A stretch of DNA of 64,000 nt from Pseudomonas sp. 30_B (GCF_017491605.1 NZ_JAFGYY010000005.1:124001-188000), one strand, 5' to 3'; positions 7,864 through 16,792 are shown, counted from the stretch's first letter. Translations and numbers: made by a program. The notes: a model not told the origin generated them from the sequence alone.

Positions 7864-9480
7864 TCAATTGCGGTCTTGCTGAAGTGGGAGTCGGCGTGGC
7901 GACGGATAAGCGGGAAGGCTGGTGAGCCGTTCATCCCATACCGCGCGGCCGATGGTGAAATGATAGAGGCTGACCGGGCAGTCCGGACCGCCGCCGAGCA
8001 ATTCGTCCAGCGCCGGGTCGAAATAGCAGCCGATGCCGGTGCCCGACAGGCCCGCAGCCTCGGCTTCCAGGTAGAGCATCTGGCCGACCTGACCGGTCTC
8101 CCAGTAAAGGCGCGGATAAGTCCAGGCGCCTTCGGCCAGGGCAGCATCGAGATCGGCGAGCATGGCGAAGGCGACACAGCCGTCGCTGGCGATGTCCTGC
8201 CCACAGGAGAGGAAGGCCGACAAGCCGCGCGCATCCCCTTCCAGCAGGCGATACAACGGCAGGCCCGACTCGCGGACCGGCTGCCACTGGAAGTCTTCGC
8301 GCAAGCCGCCCGGCGCACGACCGCTGCGGCCCAGCCAGTAGAGCCCCGGCGCCAGGTCCTGGACGCGGTGGACGAACAGCAACAGGTCGATGCGCGCCGG
8401 CTCGCCGGTACAGGCGAAAGGCACGGGCGAGCGCTCGGGCAGCAGGCGGCGCAACCAGGCATACAGCAGTTCGGCGTGGATGCCACTGCGGCCGTCCATG
8501 GATTGCGCGCTGCGGCGACGATGCAGGATCGGACGCAGTGGCAGACCGGGGTTATCCACCGCGGCTTCGGTTTTCCGCGTTGACCAGTCGCGAGCCGGCA
8601 GCGCGGGCGCACGACACAGCTGGTGGACCCGCTCCAGCTCCGGCCAGTGGCGATAGTCTCGCGATAGGCGATTGGGTGTACCGGCCAACGGCAGCTCGGC
8701 CAGCCCCTTGATCAGCTCATTGGGCAGCGGGAATTCGTCGGATTGTGCCGGGCCGATCCACAGCAGCGCATCGGCGAACTCGTGCTCGCTGAACCCGTCG
8801 CGGTCGAGGCCGATCAGCGCATCCAGTCGCGCTTCGGCAACGCCGCGCAGCAGGCGCACTTCCCAGCCCTGGATCGCCGCGGCGATGCCGAGGCAGGCCA
8901 GCGCATGGCCGAGGTCGTGATTGCAATAGCGATAGGCGCGCTCGCCGTACTTCCAGGCCTCGCGCCAGGGAATGCTCGCCAGTGACAGCAGGAAACCGCC
9001 GGAGGGCAAGGCATCGTTCAGTTGTTCGGCCAGCGGCGCCGGCAGCTCGGCGCGCACTTCCAGCACATGCTCATCAGCGCTGTAGTGCGCCAGCAGCGCG
9101 ACGTTATCCACAGCCCCGGGAGGCAGCAGCAGATAGGCTTCGGTCGGGTGCAGATTGCCGCTAGACGGGTTGACCCGCAGCGCCCAGCGATTGCCGCCTG
9201 CCTCTTTCCAGGCCGAGATCGCCAGGCTGTCGTAGAGCAACTGCGAAACACTGTGCAGATTCAGCGGCGCCGGCCTGCCGATGGGGCCGGCGAACGCTTC
9301 GTCGTAGCCCGGTGACTCCTCCTGCGGCCGATGCAGCAACTCGATGAGGCGCGTGTCGGCATAACGGCGGAAAGGCGCTGGCTGGGTCGCCCAGTCGAGC
9401 TGGCCGGGACCGGGAGCGAAGCGCTCCGGACGGTGGCTGCTGAGCTCGTGATAGGCGCGCACGCCCTCGATCGGCTTCAT
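7864..9480 (-). CDS. Two-domain SagB/ThcOx-type FMN dehydrogenase
   Basis: A 538-residue nitroreductase-fold protein with two tandem domains. The N-terminal half has SGNLHPTEAYLLLPPG (about residues 106-121), and the C-terminal half has RRRSAQSMDG, YWETGQVGQML and GTGIGCYFDPALDELLG. SagB-type enzymes classically oxidise azolines to azoles on ribosomal peptides, but no YcaO cyclodehydratase, E1-like protein or precursor peptide is visible here. The family also has many free-standing members of unknown substrate, and this one should be read that way. Its ATG overlaps the upstream GNAT stop (ATGA), and tesB follows after 13 bp. Confidence 0.85.
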   Translation of the reverse strand: MKPIEGVRAYHELSSHRPERFAPGPGQLDWATQPAPFRRYADTRLIELLHRPQEESPGYDEAFAGPIGRPAPLNLHSVSQLLYDSLAISAWKEAGGNRWALRVNPSSGNLHPTEAYLLLPPGAVDNVALLAHYSADEHVLEVRAELPAPLAEQLNDALPSGGFLLSLASIPWREAWKYGERAYRYCNHDLGHALACLGIAAAIQGWEVRLLRGVAEARLDALIGLDRDGFSEHEFADALLWIGPAQSDEFPLPNELIKGLAELPLAGTPNRLSRDYRHWPELERVHQLCRAPALPARDWSTRKTEAAVDNPGLPLRPILHRRRSAQSMDGRSGIHAELLYAWLRRLLPERSPVPFACTGEPARIDLLLFVHRVQDLAPGLYWLGRSGRAPGGLREDFQWQPVRESGLPLYRLLEGDARGLSAFLSCGQDIASDGCVAFAMLADLDAALAEGAWTYPRLYWETGQVGQMLYLEAEAAGLSGTGIGCYFDPALDELLGGGPDCPVSLYHFTIGRAVWDERLTSLPAYPSPRRLPLQQDRN

Positions 9481-10040
9481 GGGCGACGAATCCGGTAGAG
9501 CACATGCTGGCGTAGTGCATGGCCCTCCGGCAGGCGCGGATGCTCGAAGTCGCCGGCCTCATCGCGCCGCATGCCCAGGCGCTGCATCAGCCCCTGGGAC
9601 GGCAGGTTGGCCGGCACGGTGAAGGCCACCACTTCATCCAGCCCCAGGCGCTCGAAGGCGAACGCCAGCGCTGCGCGGGCCGCTTCCAGCGCGTACCCCT
9701 GACGCCAATAGGCGGTATTGAAGCGCCAGCCGATTTCCACCGCCGGGGTGAAAGGCGCGTCGAAGGACACTCGCGCCAACCCGAGCACACCGATGAACGC
9801 TTCGTCCTCACGGCGCTCGACAATCCACTGGCCGAAGCCGTGCTCGTCGAAGTGCAGCAGGATGCGCGCCGCCAGCAGGTCGCTGTCCTCCCGGCTCAGG
9901 CAGGCGGGGAAGTGACGCATCACCTCGGCATCGGCGTTCAGCGCAGCGAAGGCCGGCAGGTCGGTGGCGCGCCAGGGCCGCAGCCGCAGGCGCTCGGTGG
10001 TCAGGCTGGGGATATCCATCGACGGGCCTTGGGTTTTCAT
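9477..10040 (-). CDS. GNAT N-acetyltransferase (RimJ/RimL-like)
   Basis: Acetyl-CoA-dependent acetyltransferase of the RimJ/RimL branch: TERLRLRPWRATDLPAFAAL at the N terminus, EIGWRFNTAYWRQGYALEAA as the acetyl-CoA loop (the family usually has WGxGYA), and LPSQGLMQRLGMR near the C terminus. Substrate unknown. Two starts are possible: ATG 10040 (MKTQGPSMDIP) and ATG 10019 (MDIPSLTTER); the latter has AAGG 7 nt upstream and may be the real one. It overlaps the SagB-like gene by 4 nt. Confidence 0.87.
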   Translation of the reverse strand: MKTQGPSMDIPSLTTERLRLRPWRATDLPAFAALNADAEVMRHFPACLSREDSDLLAARILLHFDEHGFGQWIVERREDEAFIGVLGLARVSFDAPFTPAVEIGWRFNTAYWRQGYALEAARAALAFAFERLGLDEVVAFTVPANLPSQGLMQRLGMRRDEAGDFEHPRLPEGHALRQHVLYRIRRP

Positions 10041-10230
10041 CGGGAGCACTATGATACCCGCAGAAAGGTCTGACAGAGGCAGCCCGTCCGGCCAGCGTAA
10101 TCGTTTCAGCACAGGGCCGTCCGCTTCTGGTATTTTTGTCCCACCCCCGCTGTCGGTCACTGCCTTGACCGTGCTTCGCGCAGACAGCCGCGCCGCCACG
10201 GCGCACCTCGAAAAAGACCAAGGAAAATCC

Positions 10231-11436
10231 ATGACGACCTCCACCACCGGACTGCACCGCAGTACGGCCCTGGTGCTTTTCGCGCTTGCCGTCGGCGGCT
10301 TCGCCATTGGCACCACCGAATTCGCCACCATGAGCCTGCTGCCCTACTTCGCCCCGGCCCTGGGCATCGACGCCCCCACCGCCGGCCACGTGATCAGCGC
10401 CTACGCCCTGGGCGTGGTGGTCGGCGCGCCGCTGCTGGCGGTGCTCGGCGCGCGCCTGCCACGGCGCACCCTGCTGGTGCTGCTGATGGGTCTGTTCGCC
10501 ATCGGCAATGGTCTCAGCGCCCTGGCGCCGACCTATCACTGGATGTTGCTGTTCCGCTTCATCAGCGGCCTGCCCCACGGGGCCTACTTCGGCATCGCCG
10601 CGCTGGTCGCCGCCTCGGTGGTGCCGCCGCACCGGCGTACCGTGGCGGTCGGGCGGATGTTCCTCGGCCTCACCGTCGCCACGATCATCGGCGTGCCCCT
10701 GGCCAACTGGCTGAGCCAGGCGGTCGGCTGGCGCTGGAGCTTCGCCCTGGTCGCCGCACTGGGCATCGCCACCATGCTCTGCGTGCGCCTGTTCGCGCCC
10801 TACTCGCCGGCCGAGCCGGACTCCAGCCCGCTGCGTGAGCTGGGTGCCCTCAAGCGCGGCCAGGTCTGGCTGACCCTCGGCATCGGCGCCATCGGCTTCG
10901 GCGGATTGTTCGCGGTATACACCTATCTCGCTGACATCCTCGGCGAGGTGACCCAGGTCTCGCCGAGCATCGTGCCGCTGGTCATGGCCGTGTTCGGCAT
11001 CGGCATGACCCTGGGCAACCTGTTCATCCCCGTGCTCGCCGACCGCGCCGTGATGCCCACCGCCGGCGGCCTGCTGGTGTGGAGCGCGGTGGTACTGGCG
11101 ATTTTCCCGTTCACCGCGGGGAACATCTGGGCCATCTCGATCTGCGTGTTCTTCGTCGGCTTCGGCGGCGCCCTCGGCACCGTGCTGCAGACCCGCCTGA
11201 TGGACGTCGCCGAAGACGCCCAGGGCCTCGCCGCCGCACTGAACCACTCGGCGTTCAACTTCGCCAACGCCCTCGGCCCGTACCTCGGCGGCCTGGCCCT
11301 GGCGGCCGGTTACGGCTGGACCTCGCCGGGCTGGGTCGGCAGCCTGCTGGCCATCGGCGGCTTCGTGCTGTGGTCGGTCTCGATGGCCACCAGTCGCAGC
11401 GCCCAGCGCGACACGGCGCTGTCCAGCGAAGGTTGA
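10231..11436 (+). CDS. MFS exporter, DHA1 family (AraJ-like)
   Basis: Inner-membrane proton-coupled antiporter, 401 residues, 12 predicted membrane segments. TM1 carries GGFAIGTTEFATMSLLP, the signature of the AraJ/YdhP branch, and the loop 2-3 motif is GARLPRRTLL. Substrates of this branch include sugars, nucleosides and drugs; none can be assigned here. ATG 10231 follows AAGGAAAATCC. It is divergent from the GNAT-SagB-tesB unit and ends in a good terminator. Confidence 0.9.
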   Translation: MTTSTTGLHRSTALVLFALAVGGFAIGTTEFATMSLLPYFAPALGIDAPTAGHVISAYALGVVVGAPLLAVLGARLPRRTLLVLLMGLFAIGNGLSALAPTYHWMLLFRFISGLPHGAYFGIAALVAASVVPPHRRTVAVGRMFLGLTVATIIGVPLANWLSQAVGWRWSFALVAALGIATMLCVRLFAPYSPAEPDSSPLRELGALKRGQVWLTLGIGAIGFGGLFAVYTYLADILGEVTQVSPSIVPLVMAVFGIGMTLGNLFIPVLADRAVMPTAGGLLVWSAVVLAIFPFTAGNIWAISICVFFVGFGGALGTVLQTRLMDVAEDAQGLAAALNHSAFNFANALGPYLGGLALAAGYGWTSPGWVGSLLAIGGFVLWSVSMATSRSAQRDTALSSEG

Positions 11437-11443
11437 ATGCAAG

Positions 11444-11469
11444 AGGGCCGGCGCAATGCCGGCCCTTTC
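11444..11469 (+). terminator. Terminator after the MFS gene
   Basis: AGGGCCGGC, loop GCAAT, GCCGGCCCT, then TTC; 7 bp after the stop codon. Confidence 0.8.
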
Positions 11470-11523
11470 GTCTGCGCGCTCCGCCGACGTACCCTGTGGC
11501 GTCTCTTCCGATCTGCCGACGCC

Positions 11524-12447
11524 ATGCCGCTGCCCCTGGTCTACCACGACGACTACAGTCCGCCCTTTCCGGACAACCATCGCTTCCCGATGGAGAAGTT
11601 CCGCCTGCTGCGCGATCACCTCGTCGACAGCGGACTGACCCGTGACGCCGAGCTCCTGCGCCCGGAACTCTGCCCGCCGGACGTCCTCGCCCTGGCCCAT
11701 GACCGCGACTACATCGAGCGCTACTGCAGCGGCGAGATGAGCCGCGAGGAACTGCGCCGCCTCGGCCTACCCTGGAGCGAGGCCCTAGCCCGGCGCACCA
11801 TGCGTGCGGTCGGCGGTTCAGTATTGAGCGCGGAACTGGCTCTGAAACACGGCCTGGCCTGCCACCTGGCCGGCGGCACGCACCACGCGCACCATGACCA
11901 CGCCTCGGGCTTCTGCATCTTCAACGACCTGGCGGTGATCAGCCTGTACCTGCTGGAAAGCGGCAAGGCCAATCGCGTGCTGATCTTCGACTGCGACGTG
12001 CACCAGGGCGACGGCACCGCGCGCATCCTGGAGAACGTCCCGGACGCGGTGACGGTGTCATTGCACTGCGAGAAGAACTTCCCGGCACGCAAGGCACAGA
12101 GCGACTGGGATATTCCCCTGCCGCTGCACCTGGGCGATACCGAGTACCTGAAAGTCGTGCAGGAAGCGCTGGACTACCTGCTGCCGCTGTACCAGCCGGA
12201 CATCGTGCTCTACGACGCCGGCGTCGACGTGCACAAGGACGATACCCTGGGCTACCTGCAACTCACCGACGCCGGGCTGGCAGCCCGCGACGAGCACGTC
12301 ATCCGCCGTTGCCTGGCCAGCGACATCCCGGTGGTCGGTGTGATCGGCGGCGGCTACGACAAGGACCGCCAGGCCCTGGCGCGGCGCCATGGCATCCTGC
12401 ACCACAGCGCCAGTCGGGTGGCGACGGAGCTTCAGCTGATCCGGTAG
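11524..12447 (+). CDS. Histone deacetylase-family amidohydrolase
   Basis: A 307-residue Zn-dependent deacetylase of the HDAC/AcuC/acetylpolyamine amidohydrolase superfamily. Visible are GGTHHAHHDHASGFCIFND (His-His charge relay plus the Gly/Phe channel), FDCDVHQGDGTA (Zn-binding Asp and His), the second Zn-binding Asp in YDAGVDVHKDD, and GVIGGGYD. The compact size and FCIFNDLAV motif suit the class IV (HDAC11-like) bacterial group, active on acetyl-lysine or small acyl-amines. ATG 11524 gives MPLPLVYHDDY; upstream codons in frame fall in the preceding terminator. Substrate is unknown. Confidence 0.9.
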   Translation: MPLPLVYHDDYSPPFPDNHRFPMEKFRLLRDHLVDSGLTRDAELLRPELCPPDVLALAHDRDYIERYCSGEMSREELRRLGLPWSEALARRTMRAVGGSVLSAELALKHGLACHLAGGTHHAHHDHASGFCIFNDLAVISLYLLESGKANRVLIFDCDVHQGDGTARILENVPDAVTVSLHCEKNFPARKAQSDWDIPLPLHLGDTEYLKVVQEALDYLLPLYQPDIVLYDAGVDVHKDDTLGYLQLTDAGLAARDEHVIRRCLASDIPVVGVIGGGYDKDRQALARRHGILHHSASRVATELQLIR

Positions 12448-12932
12448 CGCGAGTTGCTGGTGTCCATCCGCGAGGGAAGGCGCTGCTGCTCCCAGCGCGC
12501 CAGTTCCTGCTCGGAGAACCCCAGCAGGACCGCCGCACGTTGCCGGGCGTCCGCGCCAAAGACCTTCTCGCAGACCGCCATTACCTGCTCCGGAACGTGG
12601 TGCTTGAGCAGCTCCTGGGCGCGCAGCGGGCCGGCGTACTCCAGGTAACGCGGCAGGAAGCGGCTCCAGTTGGTGAACACATAGAGGTTGTGCAGCGCCA
12701 CCTGCAGCGAGATGCGTTCGAGCAGCTTCTGCTCGAACTTCAGCTTCGACTGCCGGATGTTCTTTTCCAGGCGCACCAGCATGTGCGCCACGGCTTCGTT
12801 CAGCAGGTCACGAATCTCTTCGCTGGGCAGCCGTCGGATGACGATATCAACGCCATTGACGCGCACTCGGGTATCGTTGCCCTCACCCCACAGGTGGGCT
12901 TCATGGGCACGGAGGTAATCACGCACTTTCAT
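12432..12932 (-). CDS. Conserved hypothetical protein, unrecognised
   Basis: I do not recognise this family. The 166-residue product (start MKVRDYLRAHEAHLWG) is charged and predicted mostly helical, with no signal peptide or membrane segment. Residues ~25-95 (VDIVIRRLPSEEIRDLLNE ... NIRQSKLKFEQKLLERI) look like amphipathic helices. Its 3' end overlaps the HDAC-family gene by 16 bp tail to tail. Codon use resembles the neighbours, which supports a real gene. Confidence 0.7.
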   Translation of the reverse strand: MKVRDYLRAHEAHLWGEGNDTRVRVNGVDIVIRRLPSEEIRDLLNEAVAHMLVRLEKNIRQSKLKFEQKLLERISLQVALHNLYVFTNWSRFLPRYLEYAGPLRAQELLKHHVPEQVMAVCEKVFGADARQRAAVLLGFSEQELARWEQQRLPSRMDTSNSRYRIS

Positions 12933-13268
12933 CGTCAGACAGGACCGTATTTGCAACTGGCCGGCATGCTGACGGATTCACAAAAGCGCCAGAATCAGGC
13001 GCTCTCCTCATCCCCTGTAGGAATTGTCGCAATCACTACTGCGTGAGAACCAGAAGGCAGCGCGATACGCAGCTCCCATGAATGCTTCGGCCCCGCTCCC
13101 GCGGTTGTCCACGGCAACTGTGGAGCAGCCTGTGGATAAGCTGCGGGAAAGCACATGCAGCGCCGATGCACACGGCCTTCGGCGGCACTGGTTGGAAAAT
13201 GTTCAGCCGGCAAGCGAAGCCGCTGCGCTAGAATTGCGCCCCGACCGCCCTTCCCGCCTGGCCACCGC
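12933..13268. other. Gene-poor interval with DnaA-box-like sites
   Basis: No convincing gene. A perfect DnaA-box match (TGTGGATAA, reverse complement of TTATCCACA) is at 13131-13139, with two weaker relatives (TTGTCCACG 13105-13113 and CTGTGGAGC 13119-13127). An 82-codon open frame (13024-13272) ends on the ATGA of the next gene but has no recognisable content. Confidence 0.4.
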
Positions 13269-14510
13269 ATGATCCACACCTCCGCACCCGCTTCCCGTAC
13301 CGCTGCCATCGTCGGCGGAGGCCCCGCAGGCCTCATGGCCGCCGAAGTCCTGGCCGGCGCCGGGGTGAAGGTCGAGCTGTTCGACGCCATGCCCTCGGTC
13401 GGGCGCAAGTTCCTGCTGGCCGGCGTGGGTGGCATGAACATCACCCATTCGGAGGCGCGCGAGCCGTTCCTGTCGCGCTACGGGCAGCGCGCCACGAGCC
13501 TGGCGCCGCTGATCGACGCCTTCGACAACCAGGCGCTTTGCCAGTGGATTCATGGCCTGGGCATCGACACCTTCGTCGGCACCTCCGGCCGCGTCTTCCC
13601 CACCGACATGAAGGCCGCGCCGTTGCTGCGCGCCTGGCTCAAGCGTCTGCGCGAGGCTGGCGTGGTTATCCACACCCGCCACCGCTGGCTGGGCTGGAAC
13701 GCCGACGGAGCCCTGCTGATCGACAGTCCGGAAGGCCAGCACAGTCTTGCCGCCGACGTCACCGTGCTCGCCCTCGGCGGCGGCAGCTGGCAGCGCCTGG
13801 GCTCCGACGGCGCCTGGGTGCCGCTGCTGGCCGGACGCGCTGTGGATATTTCGCCGCTGCGCCCGGCCAACTGTGGCTTCGAGGTGGAGGGCTGGAGCGA
13901 GTTCTTCCGCGACAAGTTCGCCGGCGCTCCGGTCAAGCCGGTGGCCCTGTGCGTGGCCGGCGGCGAACCGCGCCAGGGCGAGTTCGTGGTCACCGCCGGC
14001 GGCATCGAGGGCAGCCTGGTCTATGCGCTGTCCGCGGCCATCCGCGAACGCATCGAGCAGACCGGCAGCGCCACGGTGCACCTCGACCTGCTGCCCAACC
14101 GCAGCCTGGAACAGGTGGCGAAGGCCGTGGCCCAGCCGCGCGGCTCCAAGTCCATGGCCAACCACCTGCGTGGCCGCCTCAGCCTCGACGGCGTGCGTGC
14201 CGGGCTGTTGCGGGAGTTGTCCACAGCCGCCGACTACGCCGATCCGCAGCGCCTGGCCACGCTGATCAAGGCCCTGCCGCTAACCGTGGTGCGCACCCGC
14301 CCGCTGGACGAAGCCATCAGCAGCGCCGGCGGCGTGACCTTCGAGGCCCTGGACGAAGCCCTGATGCTCAAGGCGCTGCCGGGGGTGTTCTGCGCCGGCG
14401 AGATGCTCGACTGGGAAGCGCCCACCGGCGGCTACCTGCTCACCGCCTGCTTCGCCAGCGGCCGCGCCGCCGGGCTCGGCGCCTTGCAGTGGTTGCAGCG
14501 GAATAACTGA
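13269..14510 (+). CDS. NAD(P)/FAD-dependent oxidoreductase, HI0933/YhiN-like (TIGR03862 type)
   Basis: A 413-residue flavoprotein. The N-terminal Rossmann motif is AIVGGGPAGLMAAEVLAGAG (residues ~11-30), then GRKFLLAGVGGMNITHSE, the family signature of HI0933-like proteins. The C terminus has CAGEMLDWEAPTGGYLLTACFASGRAAG, which closes the FAD site. Substrate is unknown. ATG at 13269 is chosen because the in-frame upstream codons lack family similarity. Confidence 0.88.
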   Translation: MIHTSAPASRTAAIVGGGPAGLMAAEVLAGAGVKVELFDAMPSVGRKFLLAGVGGMNITHSEAREPFLSRYGQRATSLAPLIDAFDNQALCQWIHGLGIDTFVGTSGRVFPTDMKAAPLLRAWLKRLREAGVVIHTRHRWLGWNADGALLIDSPEGQHSLAADVTVLALGGGSWQRLGSDGAWVPLLAGRAVDISPLRPANCGFEVEGWSEFFRDKFAGAPVKPVALCVAGGEPRQGEFVVTAGGIEGSLVYALSAAIRERIEQTGSATVHLDLLPNRSLEQVAKAVAQPRGSKSMANHLRGRLSLDGVRAGLLRELSTAADYADPQRLATLIKALPLTVVRTRPLDEAISSAGGVTFEALDEALMLKALPGVFCAGEMLDWEAPTGGYLLTACFASGRAAGLGALQWLQRNN

Positions 14511-14569
14511 GCACTGCGAAGCTGGGACGATAGTGCTAGATTTCAGACTCCCACCCAGGAGTCCTCTGT

Positions 14570-15175
14570 ATGCCGCTGACCTTCCGCCGTGCCCGCCCCG
14601 ATGATGTCGATGCCGCCATCCCGCTGATCTACAGCTCCGGCCCCGACGCCTTCGACTATGCATTCGCCCGCCCCGGCCGCAACAGCGCCCAGGACTTCCT
14701 GCATTACGCCTTCCTCCAGGGCGGCGGCCAGTTCGGCTGGCGACAGCACTGGGTTGGCGAGCGCGACGGCGAAGTGGTGGCGGCGGGAACGGTGTTCGGC
14801 GGCGAGGTGAACCTGGGCTACATGCTCGCGGCCACACGGCAGATATTCGGCTACTTCGGGCTGGGCGCGCCGAGAGTGATAGTGCGGGGCCTGCAACTGG
14901 AAAGGATCATCTGCCCGCCACCTCGCAAGACGCTATATCTCGCGCATCTGGGCGTCACTCAGGATCTGCGCGGCGAAGGGCTCGGCAGCCAACTGATCGA
15001 CCACTTCCTGCAGTACGGCCGCCATGCCGGCCTGCCGATGGCAGCGCTGGATGTGTCGGTGGCCAACCCCAGGGCCCAGGCGCTCTACGAACGTTTCGGC
15101 TTCAGCGTGCAGGCCGAGCGCACCTCGACGCTGCCGGGCGTTGCCAGCCATCGCTACATGCAGCGGCCGTTGTGA
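14570..15175 (+). CDS. GNAT N-acetyltransferase
   Basis: 201 residues. The acetyl-CoA-binding part is LGVTQDLRGEGLGSQLIDHF (residues ~126-145), followed by LDVSVANPRAQALYERFGF, the typical GNAT C-terminal strand-helix. The N-terminal half (FDYAFARPGRNSAQDFLHYAF) is longer than in a minimal GNAT and may shape a specific substrate pocket. Ribosome site CAGGAG precedes ATG 14570. It is convergent with the aldehyde dehydrogenase operon across a REP pair. Confidence 0.87.
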   Translation: MPLTFRRARPDDVDAAIPLIYSSGPDAFDYAFARPGRNSAQDFLHYAFLQGGGQFGWRQHWVGERDGEVVAAGTVFGGEVNLGYMLAATRQIFGYFGLGAPRVIVRGLQLERIICPPPRKTLYLAHLGVTQDLRGEGLGSQLIDHFLQYGRHAGLPMAALDVSVANPRAQALYERFGFSVQAERTSTLPGVASHRYMQRPL

Positions 15176-15206
15176 GCCGGCCCCGGACATAGGGTGTACA
15201 AGCGTT

Positions 15207-15272
15207 CGCGGGCATGGCCCGCTCCTACAGGGGGCTTCGGCAAGCTCTTGTAGGAGCGGGCCATGCCCGCGA
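15207..15272. repeat. REPIN between convergent genes
   Basis: GGGCATGGCCCGCTCCTAC and its inverted partner GTAGGAGCGGGCCATGCCC, about 21 bp apart, between the GNAT and aldehyde dehydrogenase stops. It may serve as a bidirectional transcript end. Confidence 0.85.
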
Positions 15273-15291
15273 CGCTTTTCAGGGGAAGCCG

Positions 15292-16767
15292 TCAGCCCTT
15301 CAGGTACCACCCCCACGGCTGCTCCGAGATGTACTCGGTCACCTGCTTTACTTCCAGGTAGTTCTCCAGCCCCCACACGCCCAGCTCGCGGCCGATGCCG
15401 CTCTGTTTCATGCCGCCCCAGGGCGCCTGGGTGAAGGTCGGTTGCGAGCAGTTGACCCAGACGATCCCCGCGCGCAGTCCGTCGGCCACCCGCGCGGCGC
15501 GCTGCGGGTCGCCCGACATCACCGCGCCGGCCAGGCCGAAGCGGCTGTCGTTGGCCAGGCGCAGCGCCTCGGCTTCGGTTTTGAAGCGCTTCACGCAGAG
15601 CACAGGGCCGAAGATTTCCTCGCGCCAGATCAGCGCATCCTCGGCCGGCTCGTCGAAGATCGCCGGCTCGATGAACCAACCCTCGTCCAATCCTGCCGGA
15701 CGGTTGCCACCGGTGAGCAAGCGCGCGCCGCCGGCGCGACCCTTGTCGACGAAGCCGAGCACCTTCTCATGCTGCCCCTGGCTGACCAGCGGGCCGAGCA
15801 GCACACCCGGCTGCATACCGTTGCCGATGCTGATGGCGCGGGTCGCCTCCACCAGCCGCTCGATCAGGCGCGGGGCGATGCCTTCCTGTACCAGCAGGCG
15901 CGAGGTGGCGCTGCACACCTGGCCCTGGTTCCAGAAGATGCCGAACAGAATCCACTCCACCGCCGCCTCGACGTCGCTGTCGTCGAAGACGATGAAGGCC
16001 GACTTGCCGCCCAGCTCCAGGCTGACGTTCTTGATGTCTTGGGCCGCCGCCGACATGATCCGCGAGCCGGTCGGCACGCTGCCGGTGAAGGCCAGCTTGT
16101 CCACGCCCGGATGCTGGCTGAGCGGCCCGCCGGCCTCCGCGCCGAGGCCGGGCAGCACGTTGAGCACGCCCGCCGGCAGGCCCACGGCATCCGCCGCGGC
16201 GGCCAGTTCCAGCGCGCTCAGCGGCGTCAGCTCGGAGGGTTTGAGCACACAAGTCGCCCCCGCCGCCAAGGCCGGCGCGACTTTCCACGAAGCCATCAGC
16301 AGCGGGTAGTTCCAGGGAATGATCTGCCCCGCCACGCCCACCGGCTCCTGGCGGATGCGGCAGCGGAAACGCTCGTCGGGCAGCGGCAGCACCTGGTCCT
16401 GGCGCTCGTCCAGCTCCCGCGCCAGCTCGGCGTAATAGCGGAAACAGCCGATGGCGTCAGCCACGTCCCACTGCGCCTCGGGCAGCGGCTTGCCGTTGTC
16501 GCGCACTTCCAGTTCGGCCAGGGCCTCCTGGTTGCGCTCCAGTTCGCCGGCCAGCGCCTCCAGCCATTCGGCGCGCTCGGCGCCACGGCTCTGCCCCCAG
16601 CCGCGATTGAACGCGGTACGTGCGGCGCGCACCGCGTGATCGACGTCTTCCTCGGTCGCCGCCGGTACTTCCTGCAGGGGCTGGCCGGTGGCGGGGTCGA
16701 ACGTGGTGAAGCGGCCACCCAGGTCCGGCCTGACCCACTGCCCGTTGATGTAGAGCTGGTCGCGCAT
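15292..16767 (-). CDS. Aminoaldehyde/betaine-aldehyde dehydrogenase, ALDH10-like
   Basis: NAD-dependent oxidation of an aminoaldehyde to the amino acid (for example 4-aminobutyraldehyde to GABA, or betaine aldehyde to betaine). 491 residues; catalytic Cys in FWNQGQVCSATSRLL, general base Glu in SLELGGKSAF, NAD site FTGSVPTGSRIM, IIPWNYPLLMASWKVAPALA. The C terminus, VNCSQPTFTQAPWGG and KQVTEYISEQPWGWY, is what I know from plant ALDH10 aminoaldehyde dehydrogenases. Last gene of the ABC transporter operon (25 bp after the permease), start ATG 16767 with an AAGGAG site. Operon context favours a polyamine-derived aldehyde. Confidence 0.9.
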   Translation of the reverse strand: MRDQLYINGQWVRPDLGGRFTTFDPATGQPLQEVPAATEEDVDHAVRAARTAFNRGWGQSRGAERAEWLEALAGELERNQEALAELEVRDNGKPLPEAQWDVADAIGCFRYYAELARELDERQDQVLPLPDERFRCRIRQEPVGVAGQIIPWNYPLLMASWKVAPALAAGATCVLKPSELTPLSALELAAAADAVGLPAGVLNVLPGLGAEAGGPLSQHPGVDKLAFTGSVPTGSRIMSAAAQDIKNVSLELGGKSAFIVFDDSDVEAAVEWILFGIFWNQGQVCSATSRLLVQEGIAPRLIERLVEATRAISIGNGMQPGVLLGPLVSQGQHEKVLGFVDKGRAGGARLLTGGNRPAGLDEGWFIEPAIFDEPAEDALIWREEIFGPVLCVKRFKTEAEALRLANDSRFGLAGAVMSGDPQRAARVADGLRAGIVWVNCSQPTFTQAPWGGMKQSGIGRELGVWGLENYLEVKQVTEYISEQPWGWYLKG

Positions 16768-16792
16768 CCTTCAGTCTCCTTGAAGTCGGCCC

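Noticed and set aside
7864..9480. Azole-modified peptide (RiPP) cluster around the SagB-type gene
   Set aside because: No YcaO, E1-like, protease or precursor peptide gene nearby; neighbours are housekeeping types.
9808..11700. 630-codon minus-strand frame opposite the MFS gene
   Set aside because: Gln/His/Arg-rich translation typical of non-coding frames in GC-rich DNA; the MFS protein on the plus strand is clearly real.
13024..13272. 82-codon frame ending on the ATGA of the flavoprotein gene
   Set aside because: The overlap suggests coupling, but its composition is non-descript and no ribosome site was found.
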